From contig NZ_FOVO01000001.1 in NCBI RefSeq assembly GCF_900115195.1, forward strand, positions 156,582 through 220,581: a DNA stretch of 64,000 bases, given 5' to 3'. The translations under genes and the position numbers were made by a program. A model generated the notes under the pieces. The model searched no databases and was not told where the DNA came from. It saw only the letters and a program-made list of their open reading frames with translations. Origin of the DNA: Xenorhabdus japonica (lineage in GTDB: Bacteria; Pseudomonadota; Gammaproteobacteria; Enterobacterales; Enterobacteriaceae). The stretch's first letter is position 1; each line of letters begins with the position of its first letter. Positions 55,920 through 64,000 of the stretch are shown in pieces.

Positions 55920-58115
55920 TTAAGCATGTAGAATGACTTGCTGCTGTACCTGTATAGGCTGTAATGTCTGATATTTTTGTCGTATATTATTATATAAATC
56001 TGGCATTTCCCCAGCAGATAAAGTAACAATTAAAACATAAGGTAAGTCGTCAAGTTCAGAAACATCGATTGGCATCCCACAGTCGCGACCATGATAAATA
56101 ATATCAAAGCATGGTGTAGTAAGTTCATCTTGTTTGAATGTGTGCTCACTTCTTAATGTTGTTTCCCACTTATGACCGTCATTTCTTTGTTCATTTTCGT
56201 CTGCATAAATATTTTTTAAGTTAAAAAGCGGGAATGTTAAGCCTTTTGTCGTATCAGATATCCCCTTCCTCATAGTAATTTCTAAACCACTTCGAGTGTA
56301 ATTTAATGGGTGTTCTGCGTCCACTGGGCTAGAAAAGCAAAATGTTGCTCGAAGATTGACACAACCTGTAGTTGGTTCATCTGGATAAGGAATGAATGCT
56401 CGCATATGTTGAGAAGGTTTGAGCACACCTTGATAAATGACTTTTACTTCATTATCGTCACAATAAATAATATCTGAAATATTATGCGGAAATCTACCCC
56501 AGCCAACTTCTGAACGTTCATGAGTGCTGTTTTCAGCATGATGAATTAAAAGAGCTTTAGCAGTTAGAGGTGTAATATTATATTGTAAAGATGAACTTAA
56601 AGCGATTGCTTGTCTTAATGCTAGTGGAGCAGCAAAGCTAGTGCCTGCGGTACTTGCCAATCCATTATTCATGGGGCTGAATACCTTGAAAGGTTCTTCT
56701 GAATTTCCGCCAAAAGCAACACCATCTGGTTTCACGAATCCAGGACTTCTACCGGGGCCAATACAGCTATAATGGCACCTTTCCCAGTTTTCTGAAAGAG
56801 ATGTTGCTGCACCTACAGATAAACCATTGACCAAATCGGCAGGTGGTTGAATCCTATTAAGACCTGCTGGCAAATGGCCATCATTTCCAACAGCAACTGT
56901 GCATAAAGTATTCCCTGCTGAGAGGGCTTCCTCAAGTGTTGAAGTCCAGACATGAACATCATCATCATCAACAGGTAGCCTCGGCCCCAAGCTTAAATTA
57001 ATATAATCGTAGTGTTGTGTGCCAAGCACACTCTTTATTCTGATTAGCACATCAAAAAGGTCAATGTCGGCATTATTTATGTTCGAATCTAAGACTCTGT
57101 AATGATCAATATTACAGTAAGGAACATTTAGTTTTACAGCACCTGAATCCATAACGCCAAAGAGAAGCGTAGAGGTCACATCTTGTCCATGTGAGAGAAG
57201 TTGGGCACTTGTTTTTCCATCTTTGTTAAAGGTGTACTCAGTTACCCACTGACTAAAATCATCAGTACTTATTCCTCCGTCAAATATTGCTACCTTTAAA
57301 TTTGGATTGATTGCTCCTTCTGATGGTAATTTAAAACTAGAAGGGGAATTCACAGAACGTCTAATTACTGGCTCACTAACTCTTAACTCTGGAAGATCTC
57401 TAAGCGTCCTTAAAAAAGAAAATTTTGCTATTTCATAAGCCGTTTTTTTATTGGCTTTAATAGGCATAAAGGTCAATCCTTTGACTTTTATGCATCTTTC
57501 TTTATCAACGGAGGCACCTTGTTGTAAAGCAAATATAATAAAAGAGTCAACTATAGCTGAATTTTCATCTGGGGTATGTAAGGCTACTTCAATACTTCTT
57601 TCATCATCACCTTTTAAAGACTTAATTTTATCGGAGGGGTTAAACATTGAAACACTTTCAAGTGTGATGAAATCATCTTTTTGGCTTTTATTTAAAGTAT
57701 CATCGTTTAATGCACGCAAAAACGATTGAAAATTTTCAGTTTTCCCTGAAACATAGATACAAGCCGTTGTATACTCATCTTTTCTACCTTTTTTCTTTAT
57801 GTCTTTACGAGGCTTAATTCTGACAGATTTACTACCTACACTTGTAAGAGAGAATTTGTTAAATAATCCTACCGGAAAATAACTTTTAGCTAGAAAAGCT
57901 GGATGAAGCACGAATTTTGCTACTGCTTTACCATCTGGTAGTGCGGAGGCTGGTACGTTTTCAATTTCACTGATTAGTGATGCTAAGTCACTCATTATTA
58001 CTAGCTTATTTTCATTATAGCTATAGGGTTTATTTTTCCCTCCACCACCTTTTTTTATTTTTACATTACCCGTCAGTGTTTCTCCGTAACCCAAAAGCAT
58101 ATTCTTATCATTCAT
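55920..58115 (-). CDS. ietS: Subtilisin-like (S8) serine protease, IetS-type defence component
   Basis: About 731 residues, 734 if the ATG at 58124 is used. GAGG touches the 58124 ATG, so the ATG at 58115 with AAGG and GAGG upstream is preferred. The S8 triad is complete (numbering from 58124): D282 in VAIFDGGIS, H312 in LLSHGQDVTS and S496 in STAGTSFAAP, with oxyanion Asn in VAVGNDGH. There is no signal peptide, so it is cytosolic. An N-terminal 270-residue region and C-terminal 200-residue region flank the protease. It overlaps the AAA ATPase gene. This ATPase plus subtilase pairing is the IetAS system, first named on Agrobacterium plasmids and reported as anti-phage. Confidence 0.82.
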   Translation of the reverse strand: MNDKNMLLGYGETLTGNVKIKKGGGGKNKPYSYNENKLVIMSDLASLISEIENVPASALPDGKAVAKFVLHPAFLAKSYFPVGLFNKFSLTSVGSKSVRIKPRKDIKKKGRKDEYTTACIYVSGKTENFQSFLRALNDDTLNKSQKDDFITLESVSMFNPSDKIKSLKGDDERSIEVALHTPDENSAIVDSFIIFALQQGASVDKERCIKVKGLTFMPIKANKKTAYEIAKFSFLRTLRDLPELRVSEPVIRRSVNSPSSFKLPSEGAINPNLKVAIFDGGISTDDFSQWVTEYTFNKDGKTSAQLLSHGQDVTSTLLFGVMDSGAVKLNVPYCNIDHYRVLDSNINNADIDLFDVLIRIKSVLGTQHYDYINLSLGPRLPVDDDDVHVWTSTLEEALSAGNTLCTVAVGNDGHLPAGLNRIQPPADLVNGLSVGAATSLSENWERCHYSCIGPGRSPGFVKPDGVAFGGNSEEPFKVFSPMNNGLASTAGTSFAAPLALRQAIALSSSLQYNITPLTAKALLIHHAENSTHERSEVGWGRFPHNISDIIYCDDNEVKVIYQGVLKPSQHMRAFIPYPDEPTTGCVNLRATFCFSSPVDAEHPLNYTRSGLEITMRKGISDTTKGLTFPLFNLKNIYADENEQRNDGHKWETTLRSEHTFKQDELTTPCFDIIYHGRDCGMPIDVSELDDLPYVLIVTLSAGEMPDLYNNIRQKYQTLQPIQVQQQVILHA

Positions 58116-59190
58116 TACCTTCATCCTCTATTTTAATGATTTTTCTAATTTGCGATCTTGGTATTCCTAAGTCTGACGATATTTTTCTTTGGGAAACACC
58201 CTCATCAAGCATCGTTTTTATGACATTTTCCAATGCTGTATTGTTCAGTAATTCATCAATTAGAGCTGAGCTTAAAGGTATCTGCTCTATAATAGAATTC
58301 CGCTTCGCTTGATTGATGGATTTTTCAATCACAGCATAAGATATTTCACCTAATCTTGATGAAATATAGTGCGCTAAACTTTCTGCAATTTCTTTCGATA
58401 TAAGATAACGTTGAATTAAATCATTAGTAGGATATTCAAAGTTTATAACTCTATCAAATCTTCTCCATGCAGCAGTATCCAAAAGTTCAGAATGATTAGT
58501 TGCTGCTATGAGAATAGATGTGTTGGGCCATTCATCGATAGATTGTAAAAGAACGGTAACAAGTCTTTTAAGTTCACCGACATCTGTAGCGTCATCTCTT
58601 TTTTTGGCAATGGCATCGAACTCGTCAAGTAGTAATATACATGGAAAAGATGAGGCGTAGTTAAGTACGGATCTTATGTTATTTCCTGTCTTACCAAGAT
58701 AGCTGCTCATCACACTAGCAAGATCAAGAGTCAATAAGGGCATATTTAGTTTGCTGGCTAACCATTTTGCAGCCAAAGTTTTACCTACTCCAGGAGGCCC
58801 GCCCATTAAAAGGGAGCGGGACGGATGTAGGCCCTCTTTGTGCAAGAGCTCTTTCATTTCCCATTCGATTACAAAACGATTTAGAGCTAACGATGTGCTT
58901 GTTGGCCAAACAGGTTCAACATCTAGAATTACAGGATATGTTTCAACTAACAATTTTTGCCTTGTATCTGCATCTACGGGGGTTGCTCTAGGGGTAATCG
59001 GTTGAGCTCTTTCTACAGCATATGCTCCACTAGTTTGCATAAGTAGGCTTTCTAATTTTGTTGCTAATTCTGGTGACTCTTTTTTGAGCTTTTTTGTCAC
59101 CATGCGTAGTCGCATGACAAGACTGTCTCGCTTGCCAGACAGAGCATCACTGACGACGTCAATGAATATATCATTAGTTAAGTTAATCAC
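58108..59190 (-). CDS. ietA: AAA ATPase, IetA-type defence component
   Basis: A 360-residue AAA protein with a GTG start at 59190; AGGTGG lies about 6 bases upstream. Walker A is GGPPGVGKT (130-138), Walker B is CILLLDEFDAIAKKR (from 185), sensor 1 is LIAATNHSELLD, and the arginine-finger region is AAWRRFDRVINFEYP. The last 40 residues form an HTH-like segment, GVSQRKISSDLGIPRSQIRKII. It overlaps the protease gene by 8-17 bp, so the two are coupled. In this arrangement the ATPase is thought to control or feed the protease. Confidence 0.85.
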   Translation of the reverse strand: MINLTNDIFIDVVSDALSGKRDSLVMRLRMVTKKLKKESPELATKLESLLMQTSGAYAVERAQPITPRATPVDADTRQKLLVETYPVILDVEPVWPTSTSLALNRFVIEWEMKELLHKEGLHPSRSLLMGGPPGVGKTLAAKWLASKLNMPLLTLDLASVMSSYLGKTGNNIRSVLNYASSFPCILLLDEFDAIAKKRDDATDVGELKRLVTVLLQSIDEWPNTSILIAATNHSELLDTAAWRRFDRVINFEYPTNDLIQRYLISKEIAESLAHYISSRLGEISYAVIEKSINQAKRNSIIEQIPLSSALIDELLNNTALENVIKTMLDEGVSQRKISSDLGIPRSQIRKIIKIEDEGNE

Positions 59191-59475
59191 TCTACCACCT
59201 CATGATAAAATTAAACCAATTTTTTGGTAATGATACACCAATAACGATGTAATTAGTTAAAAAAAACATAAATCCATGCATTATTAGCCCAGATTTAAAT
59301 ATTTTTGTACCACCTTTGAGTTTGCTAGTATTTTTAATTTTAGTTTGAACAGCTAGCATCTAAATATTGTATGCTTCATCACCCTTACCGATCTTTGCCT
59401 ACTAAATGCGGTGTTTTTTGCGAATCAGTTAAGAAAGTACTAATAGTTCCCAATATTAGGGGGATGACTCTTTAT

Positions 59476-59667
59476 TTATCGCATGGTTTGGTGTGAAGAA
59501 TAGATATAGTTTTTATTGTTCAAACTACCCGTTTCTTGTTGCCATAACTGAAAAAAACGTCTAGTCTGAATTGGTTTACTCGCCATCATAGATGGCCATA
59601 TAGCTGTAATGGCAACAAAAACTCCCGTAGCCTGAAAGGGAGAGCAAGAATTGTGGTACATCTGCAC
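59476..59667 (-). CDS. Small satellite ORF, 63 residues
   Basis: The product is MQMYHNSCSPFQATGVFVAI then TAIWPSMMASKPIQTRRFFQLWQQETGSLNN and a short tail. AAAGG lies about 8 bases upstream. The composition and the QTRRFF.LWQ stretch resemble short reading frames of P4-like satellites near the immunity region, but I cannot name it. It lies upstream of ietA in the same direction. It may be a small regulatory peptide or a structured RNA region read by chance. Confidence 0.35.
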   Translation of the reverse strand: MQMYHNSCSPFQATGVFVAITAIWPSMMASKPIQTRRFFQLWQQETGSLNNKNYIYSSHQTMR

Positions 59668-60036
59668 ACCTTTGGAAGCAGATATTGTCAGACACTTAAA
59701 CCACCGTCTGGCGATGAAGGTTTCTTAAACGAAAAATACACCCAAAAGGTGTTTTTATATAGCCAATCAAGTGTAGTGAACATTAGATCATGCACTTATC
59801 TTTCATATAAATACAAAGCATATTTTCCTTTATTTTCAATAAATAACAGGATTCATTTTGTACATCCGATTTATATTTCTCACCTATCTCTGTTTGAATT
59901 ATTCATCAGATAAATTTTTTACACCGAAACATTTTACTAATTACTACCATTTGGCACTTAACCTTGCGGCGTTTTGCTGTGCCCGCGAGCATTCCAACGT
60001 TCGCACAGCTTTTACTGACTGTTTACGGAACTCAAG

Positions 60037-60075
60037 GCGTCACTTTTCGCAGGTTTACCGCTGAAAGTGACGCCG
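60037..60075. other. Perfect inverted repeat
   Basis: Arms GGCGTCACTTT (60037-60047) and AAAGTGACGCC (60065-60075) around a 17-base loop. No T-run follows, so it is more like a structured RNA or operator than a terminator. Confidence 0.6.
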
Positions 60076-60608
60076 CAGCCAAAGAACATCACAATCCTGA
60101 CAGGCTCACGCCTGCTTAACCACACAGTGAATTTGACACTGCATTTTATAGATTGAAAAAGTATCAAAAGGAGAACTTGACGATATCAAGGCTGGCTTTT
60201 TGCCGGTGGGGATGACCTGTTTATACAGGCGGCAGTACCGCGTACTCAACCGATACCCCGCAATACCTCAACTTGCGTTCACTCTGGCGCACAGATATCC
60301 GTCAAGGGCAAAGCAGATATTTTCTGTTTTGTCCGAACTGTCGCGCGCCAGAGATCGCATGTTTTAGGTATAAGTAAGGAAATTGATGAGCTGGTTGATT
60401 AAAGAATTGACCATATTCGAAACGCTGGGCGTTATGTCGAACGTGTTTATAACCGTTAAACTTAGTCGTTCGGTTATTGAGTCCAATAATACAATCAGTT
60501 AAAGTATTCCCGCCATTGGCTCAATCCAATGGTCAAGGTTTAGCAGCCTTGTGTTCACTGACACTGGTAGGATGTTTCTGCCAGTGCGCCTGCGTTCACC
60601 CTTTCAAT

Positions 60609-60679
60609 GGTGATTCAGGTAGGGGAGGCTTCGGCCTCGCTGGTGTGAACCCAGTCTGCTAACCCTGCCTTGAATCACC
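60609..60679. other. Long inverted repeat upstream of the Nlp-like gene
   Basis: GGTGATTCAGGTAGGG (60609-60624) pairs with CCCTGCCTTGAATCACC (60663-60679), allowing small bulges. The loop contains a second hairpin, GAGGCTTCGGCCTC. It lies 36 bp before the regulator's start and could control its expression. Confidence 0.6.
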
Positions 60680-60714
60680 ACCATCAATATTAATTAATGG
60701 AAGGGGTAACAGGA

Positions 60715-60984
60715 ATGAATAACAACAATGTTCAAAATGACTGGCATCAGGCCGATATCATCGCAGCATTACGTAAACGTGGTACAACCTTAGCGGCTAT
60801 TTCTCGTGAAGCAGGACTCAGCTCATCAACATTAGCAAACGCACTCAGTAGGCAATGGCCTAAAGGTGAGTGGATAATCGCTAACTATCTCGGTATTCAC
60901 CCCTCAGAAATCTGGCCTAGCCGTTATTTTGATAAGCAGGGTCGATTGATTGAATGTAAGGTTCGAGACAAACCACAGGAATAA
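60715..60984 (+). CDS. Nlp/Ner-like HTH transcriptional regulator
   Basis: An 89-residue basic DNA-binding protein. DWHQADIIAALRKRGTTLAAISREAGLSSSTLANALSRQWPKGEWIIA then LGIHPSEIWPSRY is the Ner/Nlp (SfsB-like) helix-turn-helix family. ATG 60715 follows AAGGGG and AGGA and is preferred over the in-frame ATG at 60697. It is the last intact gene of the satellite and is transcribed toward the right att copy. Its target is unknown. Confidence 0.8.
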   Translation: MNNNNVQNDWHQADIIAALRKRGTTLAAISREAGLSSSTLANALSRQWPKGEWIIANYLGIHPSEIWPSRYFDKQGRLIECKVRDKPQE

Positions 60985-61242
60985 CCAGCTTCAACTTGTG
61001 ATCTACTTTGTGAAAATGATAAATTTTTATACAAAGCCCTGAGAGTGAGATGACAAACTAATTTAAACCTCATGGCTTTTTAACTTTACTCTTATACCAA
61101 TATATCAAGCAGTTCATAAAGTATGTTAAAATCAAATACATGAACAAGTAAAGGGAGTAAAATAAATATGGGGCACAAAATGGGGCATTTTGAAAATTTA
61201 TCTTTAATAATTTATTTAATTTCAATTAATTATATTCTTTTG

Positions 61243-61256
61243 CGAGTCCGGCCTTC
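61243..61256. other. Degenerate attR core
   Basis: CGAGTCCGGCCTTC repeats the tRNA-Leu 3' sequence, then continues ACCATT without the GGC of the tRNA. The downstream DNA (CTAACGTCTGCTACC) resembles the DNA beside attL (CTAACGTCTACCC), as if another element began here. Confidence 0.65.
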
Positions 61257-61364
61257 ACCATTTACATTTCTATAGTCGTATCCTAACGTCTGCTACCAGA
61301 AAAAAATCCCTTAAAGATCAATAAAAGTAGACCACTCTAGGTCTAGTTACGTCCATTGCAATCT

Positions 61365-61597
61365 GACATGACTGGCGCTCTCGCCACAGTAAAATCTAAA
61401 CATCACTCTGCATTATCCCATGAACGTTTACCCATCTTTCTTGTTAGCGTGGACGCTTAATTACCTGAGTCGCTGTAAGACTGGCGTTATTAACGTTTAC
61501 TCGTTCCAGTGAGATGAGATTTGCCCGTTGGAAAGAAATAGATCTTGAAAGAGCTATTTGGTACATACCTGCAACAAGAAAACCTATTGAAGGGTAA
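61365..61597 (+). pseudogene. Second P4-type integrase, internal fragment
   Basis: This stretch aligns base by base with 52150-52390 of the neighbouring integrase gene: GGCGCTCTCGCCACAG ... CGTTCCAGTGAGATGAGAT ... GCAACAAGAAAACC. It covers the region from the core-binding end to the first catalytic Arg. Stops and indels break the frame. Before 61365 the flanking DNA resembles the integrase upstream region, so the N-terminal half has been deleted. It is the remains of another leuX island in tandem. Confidence 0.75.
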
Positions 61598-61609
61598 GAT
61601 CCAAAACAC

Positions 61610-61719
61610 TGCATGGATAAATACCCGATTGTCTTAGGCTTCCCGCCCCGTGCGCCTTTACGCCCCGGTAAATGTGGCTCCAATAAGTGCCAAACATGAT
61701 CTGAAATATCATGACGATA
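61610..61719 (-). pseudogene. IS5-family transposase N-terminal fragment
   Basis: Read leftward: RHDISDHVWHLLEPHLPGRK followed by GARGGK, then a frameshift before the expected DNRRFINAVFW-like continuation (FIHAVFWIL is visible in another frame). This is the N-terminus of IS5-group transposases. About 35 codons survive, abutting the integrase scar. Confidence 0.65.
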
Positions 61720-61847
61720 TTATCTAACAAGGGGACTTGTATTCGAAATTTATATAGTTAATTATTAAATAATAAGATTAAAAGATAGTTTAGTAACATA
61801 TAATAATTTATTGGTATTATAATCCTATTGTCTTATAGGAGGCTTGA

Positions 61848-62754
61848 ATGTTGTCTCATTTCCTGAAACAGATCCGTAGTTATCCGGACAAGATCGCTAT
61901 CCTCACACTTGAAAAAGAACTTAATTACCGCACACTCAAACAGCAAGCGGCTACCGTTGCGGACTCGTTACGGTCACTTGGAATAAAACATGAAGAGCCT
62001 ATTGCGATCCTTCTGTCGCCGGGCATTGAACAAATCACGAGTCAGCTTGCCATTCTTATGGCTGGCGGAAGCTGAGTGCCTCTCGACCCGAATGTACCTC
62101 CTGCACGCCTAATGATGCACTCCACGACGAATTGGCCAACACAAGTGATGTCATTTTTCATCTGGGCAGGCGCGGGAACTCGGTATCCCGTTGTCCGTCT
62201 ACCGGCCGGGCTTCATTATGGGTGACAGCGTTAGCGGAGTCGGCAATCCGAATGACTTCGTCGCCTGCCTGATGAAGGGGTGCATTACTATCGGTGCCTA
62301 TCCAGAACTGCCGCGTCAGTGGAAGGAGTTCGTCTCAGTTGACTATGTCAGTGCGGCGCTTTTGGCTATCGCAACTGACATACGGAACCTGGGTCAAGCT
62401 TACCACCTCGTCCCGGAGAGAGAGCAGTCCATTGACATTGATGAGTTCTTCCGTCTTTTAGAGGAATGTCATGGATATCCATTGGAGTCACTCCCTTACA
62501 ACGAATGGCTCTCCAGGCTGACCGCCGATCCTCATTTAGACGAAAATGCATTGTTGCCCTTGCTACCAATGCTTGCTGAGCGCGTCTACCAGCAGAGAAG
62601 CCGATGGGAGGTCAATGAAAACATGCCGATCTATGATATCCAGAATACGAATTCAGCATTGGCTAATGCAGCAAATCCAGTGCATTTCACTCCAATGGGG
62701 AAAGAACTACTCTCAAAGTACCTCGCCTATTACCTTCCCAAAAGCGGTCAATAG
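61848..62754 (+). pseudogene. NRPS adenylation / thioester-reductase mosaic remnant
   Basis: AGGAGG precedes ATG 61848. The frame gives the start of an adenylation domain (LNYRTLKQQAATVADSLRSL, PIAILLSPGIEQITSQLAIL, MAGGS), then an in-frame TGA where Tyr is expected, then VPLDPNVPPARLM. It next jumps to thioester-reductase pieces: DELANTSDVIFHLG, then in another frame QARELGIPLSVYRPGFIMG and the complete reductase C-terminus to SGQ. The full gene would be a terminal A-T-R synthetase of several kb. At least two deletions and a nonsense codon have removed the core. Confidence 0.8.
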
Positions 62755-62763
62755 CACTCTCGG

Positions 62764-62792
62764 CTACCTGACAATAGTCAGGTAGTTTTTTC
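62764..62792 (+). terminator. Terminator of the NRPS remnant
   Basis: CTACCTGAC, loop AATA, GTCAGGTAG followed by TTTTTT, just after the remnant's stop. A textbook intrinsic terminator. Confidence 0.92.
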
Positions 62793-63120
62793 ATAACGGC
62801 TGTTCGATCTCTGATCTGGCATGCGCTTCTACCCCGTGGCATCGGATAGCATTGTGGTTTGTTGCCACGTGTAGGATTACTTTGGGGAACATCGCGAGGA
62901 AGTCGATTTATCTATGACGATGCGTTTTTCCTGAAGAGGCAGGAACAAGACTCTCCCCACATAATGCCGCAAATCCTGATTATGAGATGTGGTTCACAAC
63001 TAAATTAAATTCACGATTTTTACGTGCCTTACATGTGAAAAATTTAGTGCTTCATTAATTCAGTGGACTTATGCTCCCATGCTGATAACAGAGGTGAATC
63101 TATAACTACTGGAGGTTGTT
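62793..63120. other. 328-bp gap, nothing recognised
   Basis: Mixed composition without an open frame or clear repeat. A possible promoter and AGGAGG-like site (CTGGAGGTT) sit at its right end, before the broken kinase gene. Confidence 0.4.
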
Positions 63121-63635
63121 ATGAAATTTTCGGATTTAGGAAATAGAATTTGTATTATGGGGCCTTCAAATAGCGGTAAATCTACGCTTGCTAATGCCAT
63201 CTCCATAAAATGTAATTTAAAAGTAGTTCACCTGGATCAGCTTTTTCATCTACCAAAATACAAACTGGCAGGAACGTCCTGTAGATGAATTCATCTCATT
63301 GCATGATATGGTAATAAAAGAGGAAAGCTGGGTTATAGATGGAAACTATAGAAAATGTCTACCACAGCGCTGATCCAGAGCGACAGGTGTTATTTTATTA
63401 GATATCTCAACGCCAGCAAGCCTGCTGCGTTATGCAAACAGAACTCTTTTCCAACATAACCGTTATGGTGGTCTGGAAGGCAATAAAGACAGCATCAAAT
63501 GGAAAATGATTCATCATATTACTGTCGTCACACCAAAAAAGCAGAAAACGTTATACTGCATTGTTTGAGCAATTAACGATACCTAAGGTTAAATTGACTT
63601 CTATTAAAGAAATTAAGGAACAGTTTGATGAATGA
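63121..63635 (+). pseudogene. Adenylate-kinase-like / topology-modulation P-loop protein, frameshifted
   Basis: The N-terminus MKFSDLGNRICIMGPSNSGK then STLANAIS carries an intact Walker A (GPSNSGKST). After HLDQLFHLP a +1 shift occurs in an A-run; the continued frame reads NTNWQERPVDEFISLHD, WVIDGNYRKCLPQR, then a TGA, then RATGVILLDIS.. and RYGGLEGNKDSIKW. A second shift near 63540 leads to the real end RKRYTALFEQL..EQFDE. At least two frameshifts and one stop are present over about 170 codons. Confidence 0.8.
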
Positions 63636-63924
63636 GGGCTTATTCAGTAGCTATTTCTGTAAATTGTCTTTCGCTATATTTAAATAATAATTTTTTCACA
63701 ATATATATCTAAATACATTTTTATGGACTTTTATTGAATATGAATAAAAATATAATTTTATAATCGCGCTAATTCAACACAAATTCCAGTTTCTATACAG
63801 ATTAAAACCTCATCTCGTTTTAAGAGAGTGCTAACAATAGGGAAAAGTATATTAAGTTAATCAGATAAATTATCTGCATAATTGCTATAATCGATATACG
63901 ATAATCGAATTTTCCACTGTTCTG

Positions 63925-64000
63925 ATGAAATCGACGATAACACTTTCTGAGCCTGAACGAATTACATTGCAACAACTGGCTTTGAATCATCCCCACCGGG
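63925..64000 (+). CDS. IS630-type transposase, N-terminus only (runs off the window)
   Basis: ATG 63925 opens MKSTITLSEPERITLQQLAL followed by NHPHR at the window edge. The start with a helix-turn-helix-like LSEPER..LQQLA pattern resembles IS630-family transposases. The AT-rich DNA before it (63840-63920) has short palindromes such as ATCGATATACGATAATCGA that may be the element's left end. Confidence 0.5.
   Translation, partial: MKSTITLSEPERITLQQLALNHPHR

Larger units (their letters stand above)
59668..60714. other. 1-kb structured non-coding stretch of the satellite
   Basis: There is no intact gene. The composition rises from AT-rich to mixed. Short, broken frames read like decayed P4-type immunity/ash-region genes (for example near 60290-60360). 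Two strong inverted repeats are listed separately. By analogy with P4 this region could encode the immunity RNA and its promoter. Confidence 0.4.
51400..61260. mobile_element. P4-like integrative satellite in leuX
   Basis: The element runs from the tRNA 3' end (att core 51400-51413) to a second core copy at 61243-61256, about 9.9 kb. Contents in order: P4-type integrase (broken), P4-type primase-helicase, iteron-rich origin, subtilisin-like protease and AAA ATPase (IetS/IetA-like, leftward), structured regulatory DNA, and an Nlp-like regulator. No capsid, tail or conjugation genes are present, so any movement would rely on a helper phage. The integrase nonsense codon suggests it is now locked in place. 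Confidence 0.8.

Noticed and set aside
59653..60064. Overlapping short frames right of the 63-residue satellite ORF
   Set aside because: No ribosome binding sites, unusual composition and no recognisable motif; treated as part of the structured non-coding stretch.

Overview
The window reads as the chromosome of an insect-pathogenic enterobacterium of the Xenorhabdus/Photorhabdus type (Morganellaceae). The base composition is AT-rich. The backbone genes give enterobacterial-looking proteins in an enterobacterial order: pyrL-pyrB, argI-rraB, then valS-holC-pepA facing lptF-lptG, then the tRNA-Leu(CAA) gene that corresponds to leuX. Between them sit a large RHS/Tc-type toxin, a 127-bp ERIC repeat and several nematode-symbiont-style accessory blocks. 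The genus is inferred from gene content; it was not tested by a search.

Layout. 0-4 kb: end of a DUF819 membrane protein, then a tightly coupled leftward operon (XRE/S24-like regulator, unknown protein, VUT transporter, metallophosphoesterase). 4.6-11.5 kb: YdeP-type molybdoenzyme, pyrB with its pyrL attenuator but no pyrI, RNase Z, scars of rtcR and rtcB, vapBC, and a LysE fragment. 11.5-15.2 kb: leftward sulfur amino-acid operon (D-cysteine desulfhydrase, NhaC-type antiporter, trans-sulfuration PLP lyase). 16.4-25.3 kb: rightward cassette of ketosynthase, MaoC-like hydratase, acyl carrier protein, two unknown proteins and a 1634-residue RHS toxin. 25.5-33.6 kb: argI with ARG boxes, rraB, a possible aerolysin-like protein, a cystine-type ABC transporter with two binding proteins, and azlCD. 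33.7-42.3 kb: a putative small-molecule cluster (ATP-grasp ligase, FAD/NAD(P) protein, class V aminotransferase, cysteine-synthase-like enzyme, a divergent arginyl-tRNA synthetase, a divergently transcribed methyltransferase). 42.4-51 kb: valS, holC, pepA, lptFG, and an internally deleted ampH.

51.3-61.3 kb is a P4-like satellite inserted in leuX. It has an integrase broken by one in-frame TGA, a P4-type primase-helicase, an iteron-rich origin region, an AAA ATPase plus subtilisin-like protease pair (the IetAS anti-phage arrangement), an Nlp-like regulator, and a degenerate right att copy. Past it lies a graveyard: a second integrase scar, an IS5-type scar, an NRPS/thioester-reductase mosaic, a broken kinase gene and the start of an IS630-type transposase.

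The points most worth following are: (i) the argS-containing biosynthetic cluster, which may make an arginine-like or ArgRS-directed compound with ArgRS2 as self-protection; (ii) the mini fatty-acid-synthase cassette attached to an RHS toxin whose C-terminal domain carries a caspase-like His...Cys pattern; (iii) the IetAS-carrying satellite; and (iv) an exact 36-bp inverted repeat that supplies the last codons of pyrB where pyrI should be. All reading was by eye. No database search was run, so family names rest on motifs, length, gene order and remembered family sequences.
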